9,584 nucleotides of DNA, taken from contig JAEXDU010000080.1 in assembly GCA_023401495.1 (NCBI GenBank), positions 1 through 9,584 of the forward strand, read 5' to 3'. Shown here one piece after another: positions 4,742 to 9,584 of the stretch. Within the stretch, counting starts at the first letter, position 1. Each line of letters begins with the position of its first letter. Both the position numbers and the translations under genes were made by a program. The notes under the pieces are model-generated. The model saw only the letters and a program-made list of their open reading frames with translations. It was not told where the DNA came from and made no database searches. This DNA comes from Bacillota bacterium (GTDB lineage: Bacteria; Bacillota; Clostridia; Oscillospirales; Acutalibacteraceae).

Positions 4742-5455
4742 TTACCTCTGTTTCGGATACATTCCGAAGCGGATGGCTTTTTTAGGGCAGCTGTCGACAC
4801 ATTCAAGGCAGTTGATACATTCGGGTGAATCCATATGGCCGGATTTCACCATCTCAGCCGCATTCAGACCCATCGGACACGCGCTGCTGCATTTCCCGCA
4901 GGAAACACAGGTATCAGGAGCAGGCATCAATCTGAATCTCGGGATGTGGAGAAAGTCCGCAAGCTTCTCTCCCGTTACCATAAACGGGGCCATCCAGCAA
5001 AGACTGTGGCACATTCCTCGCCGGCCGGTTAGGAGCGTGAACAGGTATATGATGGACATGACGATCGCATATATCATGATATAATGCTTGTCGATATCCA
5101 CAAGATACAGAAAGTCAGCCTTGAGCGGGCGGTTTTGAAACCAGAGGAACACGATAAACGAAATCCACACCGCCCAGATAATGTATTTGGAGAGATTCCT
5201 CCCTTTGCTGTTCCATTTGCGGTTATTTGCACCGGAAATATAGTCCTGCCATGCTCCGCCGGGGCAGAGCCAGCCGCAGAAAATACGGCTGCCAAAAACG
5301 GAAAACAGTAGGAGCAGCCCGAAAACCATTGCGCTTCCGTTCAGTATGCCACTTGCAGCGGACAGAACAATCACAAACGGCGACAAAAAGAAAAAGGTTA
5401 ACGGAAACATGAGTGCGGAAAAAGCAAGGATGCCTTTGCGGGCCCTTTGTCTCAT
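4742..5455 (-). CDS. Membrane-anchored 4Fe-4S ferredoxin protein, NapH-like
   Basis: This encodes 237 residues from an ATG at 5455, one base after the padR stop codon. A TTG at 5500 would add 15 residues, but MRQRARKGILAFSALMFP looks like a family start, with basic residues before the first membrane helix. Membrane segments are predicted near 9-33, 40-60, 91-107 and 124-144. Cysteine motifs CGWLCP (60-65) and CHSLCW (149-154) follow the NapH/CcoG-like pattern. A C-terminal bacterial ferredoxin domain holds two 4Fe-4S ligand sets, C183/C186/C189 with C193, and C213/C216/C219 with C223. It probably passes electrons between the membrane and a cytoplasmic carrier, here most likely the flavodoxin encoded next. 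The exact donor is unknown, and I do not assign nitrate reduction. Confidence 0.9.
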   Translation of the reverse strand: MRQRARKGILAFSALMFPLTFFFLSPFVIVLSAASGILNGSAMVFGLLLLFSVFGSRIFCGWLCPGGAWQDYISGANNRKWNSKGRNLSKYIIWAVWISFIVFLWFQNRPLKADFLYLVDIDKHYIMIYAIVMSIIYLFTLLTGRRGMCHSLCWMAPFMVTGEKLADFLHIPRFRLMPAPDTCVSCGKCSSACPMGLNAAEMVKSGHMDSPECINCLECVDSCPKKAIRFGMYPKQR

Positions 5456-5456
5456 T

Positions 5457-6020
5457 TCAGGAATCAGCTCCCCTCTCAGAAATGATTTTCTTCGCTTCAA
5501 CTGCCCAGTCCCTCATTGCGGAATAGATGTACACGCCGCAGAGCGCAGTCAGCTGACTGTAGAAGCAGTCAACCTCTTTCTCCTTTAATTCTTTGAAAAG
5601 CTCGATATATCCGTTCATATCCTTGACCAGCTTTTCATTCCGCCCGATGAAACTGTCCAAATGCCCAAGCAGTACCTCCGGCTCGGTGTTTTGCCCAAAA
5701 GAAATCTTTAGTAAGATTTCGTACCGCAGCTTCTCGATCTCAGGCTCCTTTTGCAGCCAGTCGGAAAGCTCTTTTCTGCCTGCGTCGGTGATGCTGTATA
5801 CAATCTGCCCGCGCCCGTTTTCGGGCTGTGTATGATCAGAGCTGACGGCAAACCCCTCTTCAACCAGCTTCTTAAGCGTGGGATAGATCTGGCCAAAGCT
5901 CTCCTGCCAGAAATGGCTGTATTCGTTCTCTATCCATTTTTTAATCGTATAACCAGTCTGCGGCATGCGTGCAAGCATCCCCAGCATGACATATTTCGAT
6001 ATTCCTGTATTCTCTTTCAC
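5457..6020 (-). CDS. PadR-family transcriptional regulator
   Basis: This encodes 187 residues from a GTG at 6020, which has AGGTG 6 bases upstream. A GTG at 6029 would add three residues but lies within that ribosome site. The N-terminal winged helix (about 6-90) reads SKYVMLGMLARMPQTGYTIK, with FGQIYPTLKKLVEEGFAV (42-59) as the recognition helix region and GRGQIVYSITDAGRKELSDW (69-88) as the wing. Residues 93-180 form the alpha-helical C-terminal dimerisation domain of the longer PadR subgroup. It is the first gene of the operon and probably represses it through the palindrome in the promoter. Effector unknown; PadR proteins respond to phenolics, drugs or redox compounds. Confidence 0.92.
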   Translation of the reverse strand: MKENTGISKYVMLGMLARMPQTGYTIKKWIENEYSHFWQESFGQIYPTLKKLVEEGFAVSSDHTQPENGRGQIVYSITDAGRKELSDWLQKEPEIEKLRYEILLKISFGQNTEPEVLLGHLDSFIGRNEKLVKDMNGYIELFKELKEKEVDCFYSQLTALCGVYIYSAMRDWAVEAKKIISERGADS

Positions 6021-6051
6021 AATCCGCACCTGCTTTTCTTAACCTATCGAA

Positions 6052-6071
6052 ATGATATATCATAATGATAT
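6052..6071. promoter_or_regulatory. Candidate PadR operator
   Basis: ATATCATAATGATAT (6057-6071) is a perfect odd-centred 15-base palindrome in the -35/-10 spacer. It overlaps a second palindrome, ATGATATATCAT (6052-6063), that covers the -10 box. Three ATGATAT/ATATCAT half-sites in 20 bases suggest dimer binding that would block polymerase. The remaining bases up to 6210 show no gene. Confidence 0.6.
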
Positions 6072-6080
6072 GTTTGTCAA
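6052..6080 (-). promoter_or_regulatory. Predicted promoter of the padR operon
   Basis: On the minus strand TTGACA (6080-6075) is followed after 17 bases by TATCAT (6057-6052). The expected start is near 6045, giving a leader of about 25 bases before the GTG at 6020. Confidence 0.65.
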
Positions 6081-6210
6081 GAGAGAAAGATTTAAAATTT
6101 AAAGATAAAAAGACCGAAAAACCCGAATACAGAAGATTTTGCTTTCCCTATTCCCGACCCCCATAAAATGCAAAGCGATCGATCCCATCTGCGCTGTCAT
6201 CGATTTACAG

Positions 6211-6239
6211 TTGAAAAAAACGTGGGATTATGGTATATT
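6211..6239 (+). promoter_or_regulatory. Predicted promoter of the Nim-like gene
   Basis: TTGAAA at 6211-6216 is followed after 17 bases by TATATT at 6234-6239, with TGG just upstream forming an extended -10. The expected start is near 6246, giving a leader of about 100 bases. Confidence 0.65.
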
Positions 6240-6262
6240 TCATATTGAATTTGCCGCCGGGT

Positions 6263-6325
6263 AAACGTCTTTCATTCATTCCATTAGGCCATTGAAGGAA
6301 TGAGTGTCAGGCGTTTTATTTTTTT
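6263..6325 (+). promoter_or_regulatory. Terminator-like hairpin in the leader of the Nim-like gene (candidate attenuator)
   Basis: The outer stem AAACGTC (6263-6269) pairs with GGCGTTT (6310-6316). After a symmetrical 3-base internal loop, the inner stem CATTCATTCC (6273-6282) pairs with GGAATGAGTG (6297-6306) around a 14-base loop. G-U pairs are included. TTATTTTTTT follows at once. It lies between the predicted promoter and the coding start, so it may regulate read-through. No known riboswitch class is recognised. Confidence 0.55.
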
Positions 6326-6346
6326 ATACCAGAAAGAGGTGCCAAT

Positions 6347-6850
6347 ATGTTTAGAGAAATGCGTCGTAAAAAGCAGGCTTTGTCCTTAGAAGAATGCATT
6401 CAGGTGTTGAATCGGGGAACGTCGGGTGTGTTGGCGGTATCCGGGGATGATGGTTATCCCTACGCTGTTCCGCTCAGCTATGTATATCGCGACAACAAGA
6501 TTTTCTTTCACTGTGCCAAAACGGGCCACAAGCTGGATGCCATTTCCCAAAATGGGAAGGTATCTTTTTGTGTGATCGATCAGGATCGGGTGATACCGGA
6601 CGAATACACCAGTTATTTTCGAAGCGTTATTGTTTTTGGCAAAGCTCATATCATAGAAGAGGAAGCAGAAAAAAGAAACGCCATCGATATGCTGGCCGCA
6701 AGATATGCCCCCAGCCACGAAGAAAGCCACCGCCTGCAGGCAATTGAAAAGGAATTTCATATCCTGTGCATGATCGAGCTCTCGATTGAGCACATCAGCG
6801 GCAAAGAGGCGATCGAATTGGTGAAAGCCAAACGTGTTCAAGCCAATTAA
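6347..6850 (+). CDS. Pyridoxamine 5'-phosphate oxidase-like FMN-binding protein (NimA-like)
   Basis: This encodes 167 residues. The ATG at 6347 follows AAAGAGGTG, as expected for a clostridial start. The opening MFREMRRKKQALSLEECIQV, then GVLAVSGDDGYPYAVPLSYVY (27-47) and KIFFHCAKTGHKLDAI (51-66), match the split-barrel flavin-binding fold of the Nim/PPOX-like family. SFCVIDQD (73-80) and the SVIVFGKAHII strand (93-103) complete the barrel. Members are typically FMN-binding dimers; some reduce 5-nitroimidazoles, many have unknown substrates. True pyridoxal phosphate synthesis is unlikely because these short proteins are a separate branch. The gene is monocistronic, preceded by a structured leader and followed by a strong terminator. 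Confidence 0.9.
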   Translation: MFREMRRKKQALSLEECIQVLNRGTSGVLAVSGDDGYPYAVPLSYVYRDNKIFFHCAKTGHKLDAISQNGKVSFCVIDQDRVIPDEYTSYFRSVIVFGKAHIIEEEAEKRNAIDMLAARYAPSHEESHRLQAIEKEFHILCMIELSIEHISGKEAIELVKAKRVQAN

Positions 6851-6907
6851 AATCATGTGGCTTCCACTTTTTTATCAATGGGAATATGCAAAAAAACTTG
6901 CAATGAG

Positions 6908-6922
6908 GGATGATAATCATCC
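6908..6922. promoter_or_regulatory. 15-bp perfect palindrome with Fur-like core
   Basis: GGATGAT-A-ATCATCC is an exact odd-centred palindrome containing TGATAATCA, the core shared with Fur boxes. It lies 57 bases after the Nim-like stop, between converging genes, with no promoter next to it. It could equally be a chance or RNA-level structure. Confidence 0.35.
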
Positions 6923-6964
6923 TCTGGCCCTCACACCGCATCTATCGTTCCCCTGCCTTGCCAC

Positions 6965-7004
6965 AAAAAAAGTGCCGGAAAGAGTTTCTTTCCGGCACTT
7001 TTTC
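6965..7004. terminator. Bidirectional intrinsic terminator
   Basis: A perfect 11-bp stem, GTGCCGGAAAG/CTTTCCGGCAC, surrounds the loop AGTTT. It is flanked by seven A's on the left and five T's on the right. It serves the Nim-like gene on the plus strand and the HxlR gene on the minus strand. Confidence 0.9.
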
Positions 7005-7074
7005 TGTTATTGATTTTATGATACAGCAATCTCTCTGATTGCCGGATTCGACCGAAAGAACAAAAAACCGTCTG

Positions 7075-7503
7075 TCAGTCCTCTTCTTCGTCGTCCTCCG
7101 CTTCCTCACAGCCGGGATCGTCCTGAACATTCTTTCTGGCTAGCTCAGCATAATACTGCATGTTCGTCTTTCCCCACTCAAACATCTCATCCACAATCGG
7201 AACCAGCGTTCTTCCAAGCTCCGTCAGGTGGTACTCGACTCTGGGGGGAACCTCATCGAATACATTCCGGTAAATAATTCCGTCCTGCTCCAGCTCGCGC
7301 AGCTGCTTGGTCAGAATCCGGTTGCTGATGTTCTTAAACAGCCGGAACAGCTCGCCGTACCGAAGCGGACCCTCGTGCCCAAGGTGCCACAAAATCACAA
7401 TTTTCCACTTGCCGCTCATCAATGAGAGCGTAAGCTCTTTTTCGCAGTTATACTCTCCGTTTAAAAGCCGCTTTTGAAGACTCTGCCTTAGCGTCAGTAC
7501 CAA
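7075..7503 (-). CDS. HxlR-family winged-helix transcriptional regulator
   Basis: This encodes 142 residues. I chose the TTG at 7503 because AAGGGAGG lies 8 bases upstream and the result has the usual short N-terminus. A TTG at 7554 has no ribosome site and lies about 7 bases from the predicted transcription start. The family signature is C20...LSLMSGKWKIVILWHLGHEG (26-45), LRYGELFRLFKNISNRILTK (47-66), LEQDGIIYR (71-79) and PPRVEYHLTELGRTL (86-100). HxlR proteins often sense reactive electrophiles or formaldehyde through a cysteine; C20 is in the position of the reactive Cys in family members such as HypR. The C-terminus ends in a very acidic tail, EEAEDDEEED, unusual for the family. Its target is not evident; the neighbouring Nim-like and aldehyde dehydrogenase genes are candidates. 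Confidence 0.9.
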   Translation of the reverse strand: MVLTLRQSLQKRLLNGEYNCEKELTLSLMSGKWKIVILWHLGHEGPLRYGELFRLFKNISNRILTKQLRELEQDGIIYRNVFDEVPPRVEYHLTELGRTLVPIVDEMFEWGKTNMQYYAELARKNVQDDPGCEEAEDDEEED

Positions 7504-7567
7504 AACAATGGCCTCCCTTTTTCTTGAAGATCTTTCGTCTTCATCCTTTTTCAAAATCCGTATTACC

Positions 7568-7596
7568 AGTATAAGGCAATTTTATGAAAAAGTAAA
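7568..7596 (-). promoter_or_regulatory. Predicted promoter of the hxlR-type gene
   Basis: On the minus strand TTTACT (7596-7591) is followed after 17 bases by TATACT (7573-7568). The expected start is near 7561, which leaves a leader of about 58 bases to the TTG at 7503. Confidence 0.5.
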
Positions 7597-7634
7597 TAAA
7601 AATAAGGCGGATTCCCCGAATATTTTAAAGCAGG

Positions 7635-7683
7635 AATGCCAAACAAGACCCATTACTATTCGTAATGAGCCTTATTTGGCATT
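7635..7683. repeat. 49-bp imperfect inverted repeat between aldehyde dehydrogenase and hxlR genes
   Basis: AATGCCAAA (7635-7643) faces TTTGGCATT (7675-7683), and inside it ATTAC (7652-7656) faces GTAAT (7662-7666) around TATTC. The 8-base segments between them match at 5 positions, so 19 of 22 pairs form. There is no U-tract on either side, which argues against a simple terminator. It starts 30 bases after the aldehyde dehydrogenase stop and 38 bases upstream of the hxlR -35 element. Confidence 0.75.
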
Positions 7684-7712
7684 TGTCCAATCTATGCTAT
7701 CACTCAGGAGGC

Positions 7713-9152
7713 TTATGCGCGTAAAATATTTTTCAGGATATAGGATTTTTCCTGTGTCATTTCATCCAGCGTGACGCTGATTCCTTCCCGGCCGATTCCG
7801 CTCATTTTCCATCCGCCGAAAGGCTGGTCTGTATGGCGGTAATTGCCCGAACCGTTGATCACCACGCCGCCGCACTCCAGCTGTGACGCAACGCGCATCA
7901 CTCTCTTCATGTCACGGCTCATCACGCCGGCCTGCAGACCAAAAATGGTATGATTCGCAATCCGGACCGCTTCCTCTTCCGTGTCGAACCCGATGATCGG
8001 GAGCACCGGCCCGAAAATTTCCATGTCGTAAGCGACATCCATCTCGGGCGTTACCTGATCGAGAACGGTCGGCTCAAAGTACGATTCATCATAAAGGCTG
8101 CCGCCGTACAGAAGCTTTGCGCCCTGCTCTACCGTGTATTCCACCTGCCGTTTGACTTCCCGCGCCGCCTTGGGGCTGATCAGCGAGCCGAGGTCGGTCG
8201 CTTCGTCGAGCGGGCTTCCCAGCTTCAGATTCTCGAGCCTTTCGATCACCCGGCGGAGGAACTCCTCCTTAACGGAGTTCTGCACCAGAAAGCGCTTCGG
8301 CGCACAGCAGGTCTGCCCTGCATTCTGCACACGGCCCTGCACCGCATCGGCCACAGCCAGCTCCATGTCGGCGTCTTCAAACACGATAAAGGGATCGTTG
8401 CCGCCCAGCTCCAAAAAGATGCGCTTAAGCGTTTCCGCTCCGGCTTTGGCGATGCCCTTGCCGACCGCAGTGCTGCCGGTCAGGCTGATCGCATTGATCC
8501 CGTCGCTGTTGACCAGCATATCGCCCACCACGGCACCGCCGCCTGTGACCAGCTGCAGCACGTTGCCGGGAACGCCGCAGTCAAGGCAGAGCTCCACGAT
8601 CTTCATAATCGTCAGGGGATTGTCTGTGGCCGGCTTAATAATCACCGCGTTCCCCGCCGCCAAAGCCGCTGCCGCTTTCTGCGAGCAGAGCTCCACCGGG
8701 TAATTGAATGGGGAGATACAGGCCACCACGCCGAGCGGTTCCCGCTGGGTAAAGATCATATCGTTTTCCGTACCGATCTGATAATCCGTCATGGTTTTTC
8801 CATAGTGGTGGTTCGCGGCCTCCGCAAAACCGCGGAAAATCTGTGCGCAGACGCGAATCTCACCGCGCGCCTCGCGGATGATTTTGCCCATTTCGGTAGA
8901 GAGGCTCACAGCGAGCTCTTCCCTGCGTGCATCGATTTCATCCGCACATTTTGTCAGAATCCTCGAACGCTCGTGAACGGGAGTCGCCGCCCAAACCCGC
9001 TTGCCAATCTGCGCCGCGTCGACCGCGCGCTGAACATCCTCCGCAGTCGCCACCGGAATCGTGTCAAGAAATTCCTGCGTTGCGGAATTCAAAACATCGG
9101 CGGTGGCCGCATCCCCTGCGTCGACGCGTTCTCCATTGATAAACATTTTCAA
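7713..9152 (-). CDS. NAD(P)-dependent aldehyde dehydrogenase
   Basis: This encodes 479 residues, normal for the superfamily. I chose the TTG at 9152 (GAGGTG 7 bases upstream), giving MKMFINGERV, the usual family opening. A GTG at 9167 overlaps that site and the ATG at 9146 is too far from it. The cofactor-binding part has SPFNYP (147-152, N149), IIKPATDNP (171-179, K173) and LTGSTAVGK (224-232). The catalytic pair is E248 in LELGGNDP and the nucleophile C282 in NAGQTCCAPK. EIFGPVLP (378-385) completes the motif set. It oxidises an aldehyde to the acid in the cytoplasm. It resembles lactaldehyde or semialdehyde dehydrogenases more than CoA-acylating forms, but the substrate cannot be read from sequence alone. 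It follows an ABC binding-protein gene by 39 bases, so a role in sugar or polyol catabolism is likely. Confidence 0.93.
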   Translation of the reverse strand: MKMFINGERVDAGDAATADVLNSATQEFLDTIPVATAEDVQRAVDAAQIGKRVWAATPVHERSRILTKCADEIDARREELAVSLSTEMGKIIREARGEIRVCAQIFRGFAEAANHHYGKTMTDYQIGTENDMIFTQREPLGVVACISPFNYPVELCSQKAAAALAAGNAVIIKPATDNPLTIMKIVELCLDCGVPGNVLQLVTGGGAVVGDMLVNSDGINAISLTGSTAVGKGIAKAGAETLKRIFLELGGNDPFIVFEDADMELAVADAVQGRVQNAGQTCCAPKRFLVQNSVKEEFLRRVIERLENLKLGSPLDEATDLGSLISPKAAREVKRQVEYTVEQGAKLLYGGSLYDESYFEPTVLDQVTPEMDVAYDMEIFGPVLPIIGFDTEEEAVRIANHTIFGLQAGVMSRDMKRVMRVASQLECGGVVINGSGNYRHTDQPFGGWKMSGIGREGISVTLDEMTQEKSYILKNILRA

Positions 9153-9191
9153 TGTAAGACACCTCACCTGTCTGTTGAATTTTGTGCGGGA

Positions 9192-9584
9192 TCAGAAGGA
9201 AGCGTTCGGGTCGTAATACTTATCCACGTTCTTCTTGCTGACGCTGACCGGATCCAGATAAATCGTTCTGGAAATGCTCTCGCCGCCGTACCATTTCAGC
9301 ACGGTTTCGAGTGTCAGCGTTGCGCATTCCTTGGGGTCGTTTCTGCCGGTAGCCAAAATCTGGCCGCCCTCTTTGATCAGACGGTACACTTCCTTCTGGC
9401 CATCCGCGCCAACAATCACGATATCGCTTCTCTTTGCCGCCTGAACCGCTTTGAGCGCGCCCAGCGCCATGTCGTCGTTTTCGGCAACGATGCAGTTAAT
9501 AGAAGGAGCCGCCATCAGCATATCCTCCGCCGCGGAAAGGCCGCCCTCCTGGTTCCAGTTGCCCCAGCCCTGTGTCAGAACCTG
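9192..9584 (-). CDS. Sugar ABC transporter substrate-binding protein, periplasmic-binding type 1 (C-terminal 130 residues)
   Basis: The reading frame is open to the right edge, so signal peptide and N-terminal lobe are outside the window. What is seen matches the C-terminal part of RbsB-like (Peripla_BP_4) proteins: GWGNWNQEGGLSAAEDML (6-23), INCIVAENDDMALGALKAVQ (29-48), IVIVGADGQKEVYRLIKEGG (55-74), ILATGRNDPKECATLTLETV (76-95) and the closing DPVSVSKKNVDKYYDPNASF. The N-D-D-M and G-A-D-G segments are the usual ligand-cleft and hinge positions. In a Firmicute it would be a lipoprotein outside the membrane, delivering a sugar or related solute to a permease. It is upstream of, and probably cotranscribed with, the aldehyde dehydrogenase gene; the operon promoter is outside the window. 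Confidence 0.9.
   Translation of the reverse strand, partial: QVLTQGWGNWNQEGGLSAAEDMLMAAPSINCIVAENDDMALGALKAVQAAKRSDIVIVGADGQKEVYRLIKEGGQILATGRNDPKECATLTLETVLKWYGGESISRTIYLDPVSVSKKNVDKYYDPNASF

Noticed and set aside
4265..4828. Plus-strand frame of 187 codons
   Set aside because: Antisense to the flavodoxin gene, which has clear motifs and a ribosome site.
8134..8703. Plus-strand frame of 189 codons
   Set aside because: Antisense shadow of the aldehyde dehydrogenase gene in GC-rich DNA.
1..9584. CRISPR array, restriction-modification or other phage-defence system
   Set aside because: No spaced direct repeats, nuclease, methylase or helicase motifs are visible.

Overview
The window looks like a chromosomal segment of a low-to-mid GC Firmicute, most likely class Clostridia, possibly Oscillospiraceae. 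I base this on strong AAGGAG/GAGGTG ribosome binding sites, frequent GTG and TTG starts, sigma-A type promoters, U-tailed terminators, and one-component regulators typical of gut or anaerobic clostridia. The species-level guess is inference. I see no CRISPR array, transposase, integrase or rRNA.

Layout. (1) 1-1117: the 5' part of an XRE-type repressor gene on the minus strand faces away from a two-gene operon on the plus strand. That operon encodes a small charged helical protein and an overlapping sigma-70 region 4-like DNA-binding protein. The divergent control region holds two good promoters and a LexA-like (SOS) box. (2) 1120-1326: a tRNA-Arg(CCU) gene with a near-consensus promoter and a terminator. 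A perfect 13-bp inverted repeat is centred on its predicted transcription start. (3) 1327-1692: no large gene. It holds several strong hairpins and a possible minus-strand 30-residue hydrophobic peptide gene with its own terminator. (4) 1693-2900: a cyclase/kynurenine-formamidase-like hydrolase and a MarR regulator in one operon, with an operator-like palindrome at the start site and a terminator. (5) 3072-4157: a monocistronic RpiR/SIS regulator. (6) 4240-6080, minus strand: a PadR regulator, a membrane 4Fe-4S ferredoxin protein (NapH-like) and a flavodoxin. This is a compact redox operon with a palindromic operator inside its promoter. (7) 6211-7005: a Nim-like FMN-binding split-barrel protein, preceded by a leader that contains a terminator-like hairpin. 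(8) 7075-7596, minus strand: an HxlR regulator. (9) 7713-9584, minus strand: an aldehyde dehydrogenase gene directly downstream of the end of a sugar-type ABC substrate-binding protein gene.

How the genes fit together. The window is a series of small modules, each carrying its own regulator (XRE, MarR, RpiR, PadR, HxlR), and not one large pathway. The PadR/ferredoxin/flavodoxin operon and the Nim-like and HxlR genes share a redox or electrophile-stress flavour. The binding protein plus aldehyde dehydrogenase suggest uptake and oxidation of a sugar-derived or polyol-derived substrate. Functional links between modules are inference. The least explained signals are the LexA-like box, the tRNA promoter inverted repeat, the cryptic hydrophobic peptide with its hairpins, the Nim leader hairpin and the 49-bp inverted repeat near 7659.
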